The notes: generated by a model not told the origin, from the letters alone. Positions 1 to 10,300 are shown, counted from the stretch's first letter. The stretch: 64,000 nucleotides of DNA from Fuerstiella marisgermanici (GCF_001983935.1 NZ_CP017641.1:7242001-7306000); one strand, 5' to 3'. A program made the numbers and translations.

Positions 1-263
1 CCCGGCACGGGAAATGAACGGGATATAACCATGAATGGGATCGTGTGACAGACTTTCGGTGGTGAAGTCTCGAGGCATGGAACGAGGACCTGGTTCGCAG
101 AGAATCGACGACGCTATTGCAAGCGCCGCGAATGGTAACGAAACACGCTCTCGGTCACACGCGCATTTCGCCGAAGCGAATCAGGTGAGAAACCAGACGC
201 CGTTTGTTGAGAGAACGCAGGGCCTAAGCGAGATGAATCGTCCGTGTCAAAAGCCAAACAGTG
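1..263. other. Window edge, no supported gene
   Basis: I see no convincing gene here. An open frame on the plus strand (35-379) has low-complexity Arg/Ser content, no recognisable domain, and overlaps the end of the minus-strand zinc-ribbon gene, so I treat it as chance. The region probably holds the downstream flank of that gene. Confidence 0.4.
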
Positions 264-947
264 TTAGAAGCCGAACAGCAAATCCGCCAATGCGGCCAGA
301 GGATTGCTTTCGTTATACATCCCGTGCTTCCGAGGCGCACCTGCCCCGATTGACGCCGATGGTGGAGGAATCATGGTGACATCGCCATCGGCGTTCACGT
401 ACATCGGCGTTGGTTCGGGGATTCGGCCACCTTCCGAACATTCGATCGTGCGGAGTTCGCCGTGATCCAGCCATACAAACTGACACCGGCTGCATGAATC
501 CATCACAATATTGCCCGGACCGTAGAAAGGGTGAACCTCCATCCGCGAGTGGCAGTTGGGACAGTCGAGCTGACGTTCGTATTCCTGCGTGTCCAGCGGC
601 TTCGCCGGCTCAGCTTCGCAACCTTCGCGGCGAGCTCTGCGAAGTCGAGTGACCGCGGCGAAATCTTCGTTTTTCAGCAACATGCCGTAGCACCCGCCGC
701 AATACAGCACGCGGCGATCTTCCAGCTGCCCGGTCAGCAGCGGCTTTGCGCATGTCGGACATTCGGCGTCCAGTTCTTCCCCCATCGGAGTGATGCGGTC
801 GATTGTGAGCGGGTTGCCCGTTGTGAAGACAAGCGAACGGCAGTACTCACATTGCAGGTAATCTCGGCCAGCCACCGGCCGAGCGACTCCACCGCACTGA
901 CGGCACGAATATGTTGTTGAAGAAGCAACCAACAGAAGACACTCCAT
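264..947 (-). CDS. Zinc-ribbon protein with three double-CxxC knuckles (zf-TFIIB like)
   Basis: About 227 residues if translation starts at the ATG at 947; an in-frame ATG at 1004 would add 19 residues without domain content. Six CxxC pairs are visible: CRQC and CEYC near the N-terminus, CPTC and CGGC in the middle, CPNC and CSRC further on, which fits two or three zinc ribbons of the TFIIB-type/transcription-factor zinc-finger family. The last third is Pro/Gly-rich and without a known domain. No signal peptide is clear, although the first residues (MECLLLVASS) are hydrophobic. The role is unknown; such proteins in planctomycetes are annotated only as zinc-binding. It lies downstream of, and separated by a terminator from, the thioredoxin-like gene, so it is probably its own transcription unit. 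The start is uncertain because no strong ribosome-binding site precedes either ATG. Confidence 0.7.
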   Translation of the reverse strand: MECLLLVASSTTYSCRQCGGVARPVAGRDYLQCEYCRSLVFTTGNPLTIDRITPMGEELDAECPTCAKPLLTGQLEDRRVLYCGGCYGMLLKNEDFAAVTRLRRARREGCEAEPAKPLDTQEYERQLDCPNCHSRMEVHPFYGPGNIVMDSCSRCQFVWLDHGELRTIECSEGGRIPEPTPMYVNADGDVTMIPPPSASIGAGAPRKHGMYNESNPLAALADLLFGF

Positions 948-1091
948 GAAATTCAGGGACAATACGAATTCAACGATAGCTTGCCGTTGCAGCGATCGGC
1001 CCATTGCGCCCTTCGCGTTTCCCCGTGGCGAAAGAAGAAATGTTCCGAAAATTCAGTTTGTGCCGCTTCTTCAACCAGCAACAAAACGAGA

Positions 1092-1126
1092 AGAAGCCCG
1101 GCCATTATCGAAATGGCCGGGCTTCT
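1092..1126 (-). terminator. Hairpin terminator of the first TlpA-like gene
   Basis: Perfect inverted repeat: a 15-bp arm beginning AGAAGCCCGGCCATT pairs across a short loop with its complement. On the minus strand it follows the stop codon of the 1185-2435 gene by about 60 bp and is followed by a T-rich stretch (TTCTCGTTTTG). Confidence 0.7.
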
Positions 1127-1184
1127 GGCGAAATTCAGTCTGCGTTACATTCAGGTCGAACCCAAAGTGCGGCGGGCCGGAATG

Positions 1185-2435
1185 CTATGATGATTCCTCC
1201 GCGTCCTCTTTCTCGTCTGCATCGGGTTTTTCAACAGGCCCCAACAGTTTTTCCAGCTGCGCATTCAGTTCGCCGCCGCGAGCTCGCATAGACACAACCT
1301 TGCCATCCTTGTCGACCAGAATGGCTGTTGGGATTCCGCTGATGCCGTAGTGAGTTGCAATCGGGTTGTCCCAGCCCATTTCGTCTTCTTTGTCGCTCAT
1401 CAGGTTCGTCCATGTCAGCTCTTCCTTGTCGACATACTGCTGATATCTCTCTTTTGTTTGATCAAGGTTGATGCCGACGATGGCAAAGCCTTTGTCGCCA
1501 TAATTTTCCAGTTGAGTCTTCATGTTAGGGATTTCCGCTCGACACGGCCCACACCAGCTGGCCCAGAAGTCAACCAGCACGACTTTGCCGCGATACGCTG
1601 ACCAATCGAATGGCTCGCCTTCAGCTGTCGTACCCGTCAACTCCATAAACTCACCCGGCAAGCGTAACCGCCTTGCGGCTCCTCGCGTTTTTTCCGCTCG
1701 TGCTGCAAATTCAGGATCGTCAGATTTTTCCATCGCCATCGCCAAACGTTCGTACAGTTTCGCGCCGACTTCAGGTGTGTCGCTGGAGCCCATGCTTCTG
1801 CCAATGCCATGTGCAACGCTGTAAGTCGCCCGGTCCAAACCGTCTTCATCAATCATCGCAAACAATTCATCAAGGAACGCATCACGCTCCTCTGCTGACA
1901 TTCTGGAAACAGTGGCGGCTTTCGCCAGCAGCTCTTTTTTAGCGATAAGTTTTTTAATCTGCGGTCGTTTGTCAGCGTTCAGATCATCCATGAAAGCCTT
2001 CAACTGCGGTGTCCCCGTTTCTGTAGCGTACATTTTCAACGCCGTCAGAGCATCCCATTGTTCGCTGATGGCCTTGACTTCCTGATCGTCGCCGGGATCC
2101 GCCTCACGAATTTTTTCGCAGGCTTTGACGATCGCTGCAATCTGCAATTTCAGGTGCTCAATCTGTTCGGCCCTCGCTCTGCCTTTGGACCGAGTCCGTT
2201 TCACTTTGCTAATAAAGTCGAACAACTCTTCGACCGAACCATCTTCCGGCACTTCAAACAGAGGACTCTCGGCCGCGTCCTCTTTCGTGGCCGCTTCCGA
2301 CTTAGCTTCCGTCTTAGCGTCTGTCTTTTTATCGGCCGGTTTCGTTTCCTGAGCAAACGCTGTGGGAACAGCAATAGCAAGGCACATACTGGCTGTCACC
2401 AGCATCAGTATGCGTGTGTTGAAGAGCTGACTCAT
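1185..2435 (-). CDS. Secreted TlpA-like thioredoxin-fold protein (paralogue A)
   Basis: 416 residues starting at ATG 2435. An N-terminal signal peptide (hydrophobic residues 10-28, then AFAQE) is followed by a Lys/Ala/Glu-rich spacer, a helical region of about 190 residues, and a C-terminal TlpA/AhpC-type redoxin domain from about residue 255. The redox-active motif WASWCGPC is at about 290-297, and the cis-Pro context GISGIPTAILVDKDG is present. The expected role is a periplasmic thiol-disulfide reductant or oxidoreductase; the substrate is unknown. The C-terminal domain is nearly identical to the neighbour at 2667-3854, whereas the N-terminal helices diverge, so the pair arose by tandem duplication. 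It has its own terminator and about 230 bp upstream, suggesting separate transcription from the MoxR unit. The tail is acidic (EKEDAEESS). Confidence 0.9.
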   Translation of the reverse strand: MSQLFNTRILMLVTASMCLAIAVPTAFAQETKPADKKTDAKTEAKSEAATKEDAAESPLFEVPEDGSVEELFDFISKVKRTRSKGRARAEQIEHLKLQIAAIVKACEKIREADPGDDQEVKAISEQWDALTALKMYATETGTPQLKAFMDDLNADKRPQIKKLIAKKELLAKAATVSRMSAEERDAFLDELFAMIDEDGLDRATYSVAHGIGRSMGSSDTPEVGAKLYERLAMAMEKSDDPEFAARAEKTRGAARRLRLPGEFMELTGTTAEGEPFDWSAYRGKVVLVDFWASWCGPCRAEIPNMKTQLENYGDKGFAIVGINLDQTKERYQQYVDKEELTWTNLMSDKEDEMGWDNPIATHYGISGIPTAILVDKDGKVVSMRARGGELNAQLEKLLGPVEKPDADEKEDAEESS

Positions 2436-2597
2436 GGTTTTGTCCTTGTGTAGAAAGAGAGTTGTATCCTACAGCCTGTGGCAAACTGATCGCCATTTGA
2501 ACCCGCAGATGCATGTTGTGCCATCAAGCTGAACCGCCGACACAATCAGTCTACCCTGACCAGCACAGGCGTCCAGTTGCTGAGTCGTAAGGGCAAT

Positions 2598-2631
2598 AAA
2601 AAAAGCCCACCGTTTCTGCAAACAGCGGGCT
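2598..2631 (-). terminator. Rho-independent terminator closing the MoxR operon
   Basis: The stem arms AGCCCACCGTTT and AAACAGCGGGCT pair with two G-T type mismatches. On the minus strand the stem is followed by seven T (plus-strand AAAAAAA at 2598-2604). It lies 35 bp after the stop of the last gene of the MoxR unit. Confidence 0.8.
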
Positions 2632-2666
2632 CTTGATTGTTGCGGTTGCACGTCAGTAGATCGACG

Positions 2667-3854
2667 TTACTGGGCGCCAGCTTCTTCGTCTACTGCCCCC
2701 AGCATTTTCTGCAGCAGCCCGTTTAACACCGGGCCCCGAGCATCCATGGACACGACCTTGCCTTCCTGATCTACAAGAATTGCCGTCGGGATGCCGCTGA
2801 TGCCGTAGTGCACGGCCAGCGGATTGTCCCACCCGCGTTCGTCTTCGTTGGGGCTCATCAGGTTCGTCCATGTCAGCTCTTCTTTGTCGACATAAGCCTG
2901 GTATTCCTCAACAGTGTTGTCCAGGTTGATACCCAACACAGCAAAGCCCTTGTCGCCATACTTTTCCAGCTGATCCTTCATGTTAGGAATTTCTGCCCGA
3001 CACGGCCCACACCAGCTGGCCCAGAAGTCAACCAATACCACCTTGCCGCGATAGGCAGACCAATCGAACTTATCACCTTCAGCCGTCGTCCCGTCGATCT
3101 CCATGAATTTCCCGGGAAGTCGCAAGCGGCGCACCGTCGCGTACATCCGATCGATATGAGGCTGAATGGATGGGTTGTTCAGCTTCTTCAGTTGATCCGC
3201 CAGTCGTTCGTAAACGACCGCACTCAGATCCGTTCGTGTGGAATTTTCAAGGTCCTGAGCAAGCCCGGCGGCCAGCTGCATGGTTGTTTGATCGAGTTCA
3301 TATTTATCGATAAAGCTGAACAGTTCGTCGACAAATTTCTTCTGATCTGCGTCTGACAGTTTGAAGAACTCACTTCTCTTTTGCTGCAACTTCAGACCGC
3401 CCACAAACTGCTGTACAGCTGGCCGTTTGTCCGTGCCGTACTTTGCGACCAGTTGCTCCAGTTTCTTACCCGCGTCTTCATCAACCTGAGCGAGTGTGGA
3501 GAACGCGGAGAAACGTTCCATGACGACTTTTAGCTCAGCCTGTTCGTCCGGCTTGCCAGCCATAATTTGGTCGCACGCCTTTAACACAGCGGCAACCTGT
3601 CGCTTTAGATGAGCCACAGCCGCTTCCTGACTACGTTCGGTCGGCGGTGTTGACTTCACCTTGTTGATGAATTCAAAAAGCTCGTCTGCCGTCCCCTCGG
3701 GCACTTCGAACGTTGGTGGTTCCTGCGCAGCGACCTTGGCTTCGGCATCCCCGTCTTCCTGAGCCGACACAAAGGCTGGCAGCGCGGCCAGCACCAATAT
3801 CACGACCAAAAGCCAACGGCAGTTGGCGGAAGTTCTATCGTAAAGATCAATCAT
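2667..3854 (-). CDS. Secreted TlpA-like thioredoxin-fold protein (paralogue B), last gene of MoxR operon
   Basis: 395 residues from ATG 3854. The N-terminal hydrophobic segment (about residues 14-30, ending FVSAQE) is a signal peptide. An all-helical middle region precedes a redoxin domain with WASWCGPC at about 277-284 and the same GISGIPTAILVD cis-Pro segment as its neighbour. TlpA family members act outside the cytoplasmic membrane as thiol-disulfide reductases. Its start lies 12 bp after the stop of the caspase-like gene, and a strong terminator follows, so it is the distal gene of the 16522-to-2667 unit. The position suggests redox handling of a product of that unit, perhaps the peptidase Cys, but this is inference. 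It differs from paralogue A mostly in the helical half. Confidence 0.9.
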   Translation of the reverse strand: MIDLYDRTSANCRWLLVVILVLAALPAFVSAQEDGDAEAKVAAQEPPTFEVPEGTADELFEFINKVKSTPPTERSQEAAVAHLKRQVAAVLKACDQIMAGKPDEQAELKVVMERFSAFSTLAQVDEDAGKKLEQLVAKYGTDKRPAVQQFVGGLKLQQKRSEFFKLSDADQKKFVDELFSFIDKYELDQTTMQLAAGLAQDLENSTRTDLSAVVYERLADQLKKLNNPSIQPHIDRMYATVRRLRLPGKFMEIDGTTAEGDKFDWSAYRGKVVLVDFWASWCGPCRAEIPNMKDQLEKYGDKGFAVLGINLDNTVEEYQAYVDKEELTWTNLMSPNEDERGWDNPLAVHYGISGIPTAILVDQEGKVVSMDARGPVLNGLLQKMLGAVDEEAGAQ

Positions 3855-3866
3855 TTCTTGTCCTGG

Positions 3867-4904
3867 TTATTGTGGCTGTTGCTGATTCGCCTGAGGCGGA
3901 TCTGCAGAGGTTTCATAGAGGCGGGCAAGCGGAAGCAGTATGTCTTCCAAACGCCCAAGGTATTCGGCTTCGGAAAGTTCTGCTTTCAGTGGCCGTAGCT
4001 GTTCCAATTGTTCTTCCAGTCGATCACGTTCCATTCGGTGTTCTGGCGACAGGCTGCGTTCTGCTTCGCTGCGGACTAAGTGCCAACGTTTCGCAAGCTT
4101 TCCGTCGACCGCCGTCTTGTCCTTCACATTTTCACGGACACGGACGCCTTCAAATAACTCCGCGCGAACGCCCTTGCCGTCGCCGTTGTCATCCAGCAGC
4201 GAATGTTCCGTCGCCAGTCGGCCGTCCGACTTGTAGTATTCTTCCACTCGGCGAGCGGAAAACAAGCATGCTTCCAGCAAAGAGGTTTGACCGTCGCGAT
4301 CGATGTCGGCGTCCAGATTAGCGATGGCGTCCGCGAGAAAACCCCCGAACCGTGTGAATTGCACCTGGTTGCCGTCTTTGGTCCCGGTAATAACAATTCG
4401 ATTGGGCGCGCTAAGAGCACTGATAAACGGGGCACTGCAGGACGCGCAGTTGATGACGGCCACCGGTCGCTGTGAGGTTGCTAACAATTCCGCCGCCGCA
4501 TCCGCCGATAGGTCCGGCCCACGCAGATTAAACCGAGCGACTCGACCATCGAACGTGCCGTGCCCGATTAACACAAGCCACAATGGTTCATCTGTTTTTA
4601 CACTGATCGCGTCAGTAACCTTCGTCTGCAGGGTCTGAAGGTCGTTCGAGCTTTCGTCACTTTGCCCGCGACCAACTGCGGCAAAGTCTGCATCGCCCGC
4701 TTTTGCCGCCGCCTGCCAGCGATCCGTCCATTCCGAAAACATCTGCCTGTACTCAGGCGTGCCTTCTGCGCCAACAACAACAATCACCGACTGCCGCTCG
4801 TCCGCGCGCAGCACTGCCGTGGCTGACATCAACATCAGCACGACCAGCAACCTGACTGCCCGCATTCGAGCACAGTCCATTCGGCACACCATCACTCGTC
4901 CCAT
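3867..4904 (-). CDS. Caspase-like clan CD cysteine peptidase (C13/C14 type), exported
   Basis: 345 residues from ATG 4904; an ATG at 4865 (MRAVRLLVVL) would give a cleaner signal peptide. A hydrophobic export segment lies at about 16-30. The peptidase-like region spans about 38-230. A hydrophobic strand ends in IGHG with His at about 115, and a second strand (PVAVIN) runs into CASCSAP with Cys at 153 and 156. This is the clan CD arrangement of a His-Gly followed by a Cys after a hydrophobic strand, as in legumain and caspases. An EF-hand-like acidic stretch (DADIDRDGQTS, then LDDNGDGKG) is also visible, so Ca2+ control is possible. The C-terminal 100 residues are charged and helical, ending Pro/Gln-rich. 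The gene sits between the amidotransferase-like gene (10 bp) and the TlpA gene (12 bp). Catalysis and specificity are untested. Confidence 0.75.
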   Translation of the reverse strand: MGRVMVCRMDCARMRAVRLLVVLMLMSATAVLRADERQSVIVVVGAEGTPEYRQMFSEWTDRWQAAAKAGDADFAAVGRGQSDESSNDLQTLQTKVTDAISVKTDEPLWLVLIGHGTFDGRVARFNLRGPDLSADAAAELLATSQRPVAVINCASCSAPFISALSAPNRIVITGTKDGNQVQFTRFGGFLADAIANLDADIDRDGQTSLLEACLFSARRVEEYYKSDGRLATEHSLLDDNGDGKGVRAELFEGVRVRENVKDKTAVDGKLAKRWHLVRSEAERSLSPEHRMERDRLEEQLEQLRPLKAELSEAEYLGRLEDILLPLARLYETSADPPQANQQQPQ

Positions 4905-4914
4905 TCGTCTTGTA

Positions 4915-7341
4915 TCAGGGCAGGCCCTGCCGTCTTCTCAGCGTCCAGTCCGTCACAAAACAACCAACGGCCGCCACGAACACCCACCACTGATGCCACA
5001 TTGGCCACGACCACACTTCCACCAGCGGCGCATCGGTATGAGACAAGTCGTCGACGAACGAATCCAGGTCGTCGATGGAAACAACTCGGCCTTCGGTCGC
5101 CGTGGCGATGTCATTCAGGAATCGGCTGTTCACATTGACGGACGCCATTTCTTCCTGATCCGGCTGACTGGCCCAACCAATTGTTCCCGTGAGTTCTTCC
5201 GGTTCGGTTTCCGGATCGTTCACCGTGGCGGTCACTTCTGCCGTGTAGGCGCCAGGATCGACAGCGGACATCACGACTTCAAACCTCCCAATTTCATCCT
5301 CGGCAGGTTCGCCCGCGATTTCCACCTTCGAACCATCGGGTTTCGTGACGACAAACCGTACGTCCGCGTCTTCGCGAAGTTCAAAGTCTCGGCCTTTTAG
5401 ATCGGCAACCAGTTTTACCGTTCCCAACCCGAGTGCCGGTTGCGGTTTGATAGAAACGTCCAACCGCTTGGGGACATCGCCGACCAGCCAGCGCACCATC
5501 TGACGACAGGCTCGTGCATGATCGTTGAGATCTTCTTCCGGGTCTTCGCCTGCCGCAATGGGTTGGTCAAGAGGATTGCGCGCCTGCAACGAAAATTCCT
5601 GCAGCCGTCGGCGGCCTTCGTTCATTCGCCACCGCCACAGGTCGCCCACGCACAATGCAGCACTGCGACCTCGGCCAAAACGCTGAGTCACCAACGCTGG
5701 AAACTCGTTGCCCGCATTGTCGGCCACTTTGGCCATCACGACGGCGCCAGGGCGGATAAAGCTGGCCGCGTTTAGTGTCACAAAGCCCGGCATTTGAGTG
5801 ACTCGCAGACGTTCGGCGTCTTCATCAGATCGCAGTCGCACCCAAGGTTGCAACCAGCCTTCTCGCGTGAGGCTTAACTGCACCGGACCATTTGGCCCGG
5901 GCAGCTCGCGATGCAGGTCGACGGGCAGCAGTTCCCCCACCGGAGTGCGATCGTATTCGCCCTGTCGAAACGATTCCTGGCCGCCCATCATCAGGAAGCC
6001 GCCGCCACGTTTGGAAACGAACTCGTAGATCAGTTGCAGTTGATCGGCTGTAAAGAATTCGCTTTCGATGTCGTCAAGGATGAGGGCATCGTAGCCGAAC
6101 AATTCTTCTGCTTTTTCAGGGAATCCGCCTTCCAGTTCGGTTTCGTCTTTCGTTCCCAAACGCACCGATACCGGTTCGTCAAATTCTTCCGCGAGTTCCT
6201 GTTCGGTTTCATCGAAGCCTCGAAACAGTGAATTGGAACTCTCGCCTTCGTGTCCGCGAAAATCGAATTTGGCTTCCTTTTTCGCGATGCGGATCAGCCC
6301 CACAAGTTCCGTCTGAGGATCCGTTTCGACGGCTCGCCGCAGAAACTTGTATTCCCAGTTGGGACGCCCAGACACGTAAAGAACTCGCCGCTTGTCGCTA
6401 CCACGATCGACCGCAATCAAGCGTTCGTTGTTAACGGTTGTTGCTTCGGTTTCGATCGGTTCCTCATTTTTATCCAGCAATGCAGCCTTGACGGTGTAGA
6501 ACACGGTACCGCCGGTTTCAGGTCGAGCTTCAAACCGTACGGCTGATTCATCACCTGCGGTCTGAATTTTGGATTCCAGCGGAACGCCGTCCTGGTCCAG
6601 CAATGTGAGCTGCACTTTTTGCCCGTTCAGGTTTGTGTGTCTGGTGCGTACCTGAATCGTGACCGGAGCGTCATCGAAGGCCGTTTGGTTCACCGTGACA
6701 GCCCCGATCGCGACATCGGCCGCTTTGGAATCATCGTTGACGATCACGGGGTAAACCGGCGCCAAGGTCTTCAACTCATCCAGCGAAGCGAATTCGTCGG
6801 TCGCGTTGCCGTCGGACAGCAGCACAATGCCCGCCAGCGGCTGTCCCGCAAACCGCTGTTGCAATTGCTCCAAAGCTGAGCACAAGTTCGATGCCGGGCG
6901 ATCAAAGTCAGTGTCTTCAAACGATTCGACTCGTTCCAGACGATCACTGACGGCGTAACGCTGCAATTCAAAATCCTGATCGATACGATTGATCCAGCCA
7001 TTCGGTTCGCTGCGTTCCCCGGAATTAAGAGCCTGTCGCAACACGTCGGCTCGCGTTTTGTCGCCGGACGTCGTGACCAGATGGCTGCGGCTGACGTCCG
7101 TCACAACAGCCAACACGTTCGCTCCTCGCCGTGGTCGAGCAGAACTCCACAGCGGATTGACAAGACACGCACAGATCAGCAGCCAGCCGATGATGCGGCA
7201 GGCCGTGGCGATTCCCAACATGGCCCGACGGTGTCGGCTTACCCACAGCGCAAGCAGGATTCCGACGGCAGCAACGGCAACCGTTGGCCCAATCCATGAA
7301 CGGTCACCGACGACGATGGCAGCGAGCATGAAACTGATCAC
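4915..7341 (-). CDS. vWA-like / glutamine-amidotransferase-like membrane protein
   Basis: 808 residues from GTG 7341, whose GTGA overlaps the TGA stop of the upstream gene; an ATG four codons in is an alternative. Two N-terminal membrane helices (about 5-30 and 42-62) are followed by a von Willebrand A-like strand (VLAVVTDVSRSH, with an imperfect metal site) and by Ig-like beta segments. A ThuA/class I amidotransferase-like fold lies around 430-500, where ALILDDIESEFF and GGGFLMMGGQESF match the family pattern. A second beta domain follows, and a C-terminal membrane helix (WWVFVAAVGCFVTDW) ends in a basic tail. Planctomycetes commonly carry this family beside BatA and MoxR. No catalytic Cys of a true amidotransferase is evident, so a structural role in a surface complex is likelier than glutaminase activity. 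Confidence 0.85.
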   Translation of the reverse strand: MISFMLAAIVVGDRSWIGPTVAVAAVGILLALWVSRHRRAMLGIATACRIIGWLLICACLVNPLWSSARPRRGANVLAVVTDVSRSHLVTTSGDKTRADVLRQALNSGERSEPNGWINRIDQDFELQRYAVSDRLERVESFEDTDFDRPASNLCSALEQLQQRFAGQPLAGIVLLSDGNATDEFASLDELKTLAPVYPVIVNDDSKAADVAIGAVTVNQTAFDDAPVTIQVRTRHTNLNGQKVQLTLLDQDGVPLESKIQTAGDESAVRFEARPETGGTVFYTVKAALLDKNEEPIETEATTVNNERLIAVDRGSDKRRVLYVSGRPNWEYKFLRRAVETDPQTELVGLIRIAKKEAKFDFRGHEGESSNSLFRGFDETEQELAEEFDEPVSVRLGTKDETELEGGFPEKAEELFGYDALILDDIESEFFTADQLQLIYEFVSKRGGGFLMMGGQESFRQGEYDRTPVGELLPVDLHRELPGPNGPVQLSLTREGWLQPWVRLRSDEDAERLRVTQMPGFVTLNAASFIRPGAVVMAKVADNAGNEFPALVTQRFGRGRSAALCVGDLWRWRMNEGRRRLQEFSLQARNPLDQPIAAGEDPEEDLNDHARACRQMVRWLVGDVPKRLDVSIKPQPALGLGTVKLVADLKGRDFELREDADVRFVVTKPDGSKVEIAGEPAEDEIGRFEVVMSAVDPGAYTAEVTATVNDPETEPEELTGTIGWASQPDQEEMASVNVNSRFLNDIATATEGRVVSIDDLDSFVDDLSHTDAPLVEVWSWPMWHQWWVFVAAVGCFVTDWTLRRRQGLP

Positions 7342-10300
7342 TGATCCCCTTCCCGACTCTGACCGAGCAACTCGTAATACCGTCGGACTAATTCGTCGAA
7401 TTCTTCCGGCACCGGCTCGCGATCGATTGGCACCATCGACCGGTCGCCGCCCATTTTGGCCAGTTCCTGGTTGATGCGTTTCTGCAGAGACGCCATTTCA
7501 TTTAGTAATTGCGAATTCACCAGGTCCCATTGCGGCTCTTTGCCGTGTCGACGAAATTCAGCACGAATCGCGCGAGCGCGATCGCGTACCTGAGCGACCT
7601 GATTTCGCAGTTCCGGGTCGTCCAGAATTTCTTCTACTTCTCGAAGCCGATTTGACCAATCTTTATAGTCGTCACCGGTCAGTGGCCGTCCTTCGTTCTG
7701 ACCTCGCCCGCCGTTAATGTTTTCACGACCGCCTCCCAGCAGGAATGAGCCACCGTTGCGTCCGCCGCCGCCACCTTGCGATTGCTGCTGACCGCCCGGC
7801 TGTTGGCCCTGTCCGGATTGCTGGCCCGCCTGTTGGCTCTGGCCTTCGCTCTGACCTTGCCCTTCGCCCTGTCCCTGCTGCCCTTGCCGGCCCTGTTGGC
7901 CCTGTTGGCCCTGTTCACCTTGCTGTTGTCCCTGTCCCTGTCTTTGACCTTGGCCCTGGCCCTGGCCTTCACCTTCAGACTCACCTTGTTCTCCCTGTCC
8001 TTCTTCCTGCTGACCAGACTGCTCTCCCTGTTGCCCCTGCTGGCCGGGTTGCTGCCCTTCTCTCGGTTGGTCTGACTCCTTGCCTGTGCCTTTGCCCTGT
8101 TCCTGTTGTGAATCGCTCTGGCCATCACCTGGCTTCGCGGCATCACCAGATTTCTGCTCACCGAGCTTCCGGCCTTCAGAGTTGCCTTCTTCTCTGGATT
8201 TCTGAGCGCCCTCACGAGGCTGGCTGGCCGCCCCTTCCCCCGGCTTCGGCTCGCCGCCCTGCGGTTGCCGTTCGCTTCGCTGAGGTTCGCCTGATTGTCG
8301 ATCCCCGACTGCCTGACGCGGCTGTTGTTCTGGTAAAGGCGCTGCAGCTCGCTGAATGCCCTGCTTCCGATCTGTTGCTTCACCAGGCGATTGAGATTCC
8401 CCATTGCGTGCTGCGTCGTCCGACTGCCGCGTGGCACCTTCCGGTTGCTGCTGTTGTCCCGTTGCGTTGGCGACTTCCGACGCCAATTGCTGCGACAGTG
8501 CCTCAATTTCTTCCTGAGCTCGCCGCAGCGATTCTTCTTCGCTGCCCAACACGGCGTCGGCCGCCTGTTCGATGCCTTTGGTCAAGTCTTCAATGCCCTC
8601 GCGAGCGATCTGTTCGGCCTGCTGACCTTGATTCCACAGTCCGCGGCTAACCAGAATTTCGGTTGCCTCCAAAGCCTCTTCCGGCTTCATTTTTCGAGTG
8701 TCGCGGATGGTATCGTACAAGCGGCGTGACATTAGAGGTTCACTATCTTCGGCTTCTTCGACAAGCTGTTTGGCCTGTTCCAGAATTCGTTCCAGTTCGT
8801 CGCGTTGTTGAGCCACCTTGTTCTGCAATCCTTCGCGATCACGGTCATTGCGTAAAGTTGGCTTGTTAGCATCATCGCCTTTTTCCGGTTGGCCCTCGCC
8901 TGCCAGCTCTTTGGCGATCTCATCCTGACGTTCGGTCATTGACCGAGCCTGCTCGCGGAGATCCCGCATGGCTTCGCTAAACTGGTTGGACGTCTGATTG
9001 CGAAAGTCTTCCTGAAGTCGATCGAACTCCCGCTCGGCTCGCGTGCCTTCAGAAATCGCATCCTGCAGATTGCCTTCATCCATCGCTCGCGACGCCTGCT
9101 GAACTCGTTCGCGAGTCTTTTCGACCTGCTCACGAGTTTCCTGGTTCTTTTGCTGTTGTTGGGCCGACTGCTGATCCATGGTTTCCCGCAGTTCGTCCAC
9201 ATCGCGCAGCATTTCCCGCTGCTCGTCGCGAAGACGTTTCAGCTCTCGTTCGATCTCATCCTTTTCTTCCTGCGTTTGCGCGGCTCGCAGTTCTGATTCC
9301 AACTGTTTCATACGTTCGTTCAGCATTTGCTGACGTCGAGCCAGTTCTTTCAGGCGATTCAGAATCTGAAGCTGCTGGCTTTGTTCGGCGTTTTGTTCCT
9401 GTTGCTGCTGAGCCTGTCGTTCGGATTCGTAGCGGTTGCGTTCGTTGTCCAGTTCGAGCTGGTTCAGCTGTTCCTGCGAAGCACTGTTTTGTTCCTGCCC
9501 TTGCCCCTGAGACTGGGACTGCGATCGAGACACTTCGTACTCTTTAGCTCGCATGCGCATCAGGCCGGCAAAGGCCGATTGTTCGGCGAGTAGCGCGTCG
9601 GACAATGTGGAATCCTGCCGTTGCTTTTCAAACGCCGTGAGCGAATCGACGGCCTTCTGCATCTGAGCCTCAACACCCTTCGCAAGTTTCATCATCTCAG
9701 CATCGCCTGCCGTTTCTTCCTTTGCTTCCTGAAGCTGTCCGATCGCTTCCTGCTGCGATTCCTTCACCACGCCCACGTCTTCCACCGCCTGCGCGGTTGC
9801 TCGTTCACGGCGTCGCGATTCTTCCCATGTGCGTTGAATGTTGAACGTGGCGATCATGATCTGCCGCTGCAACTGCATCAGTTTCTCGGCCGGTCCACCC
9901 TGTTGCTGCTGCTGTTGTTGTTGCTGCTGAGACTGCTGTTGGGATTCCCGAAAGATTTCCTCGAAGCGGCGAACTTCCGCAAACATCATGTCGCTGGATG
10001 TACGGCGAGGCATTCCATCTGCCGCGATGTCTTCGACAAAGAAGGTGTAAGACAGCAATTCGTCGGGTGCGGCGTTTAGTTTTTCGAGCTCGATGGTGTG
10101 TTGGATCTTAAGCTGCTTTGCGACGCCTGACGAATCGGAGTCCTGACCGCCAACCAGTGACACGTCTGCTGTTTCTCCATTGCTAAGCGTGTACGACACT
10201 CCGAAATCACTGAACCCGAAGTCGTCTGTCGCTTCGGCTTCAATTTGAAATTCCTGCAACGGCGAGACGTTGGTATCTTTGCCAGGGAAAGTCACCTTGA

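Noticed and set aside
7745-8650. Plus-strand Leu/Ala/Pro-rich frame opposite the DUF4175-like gene
   Set aside because: It is the complement of the Gln/Gly repeat tract.
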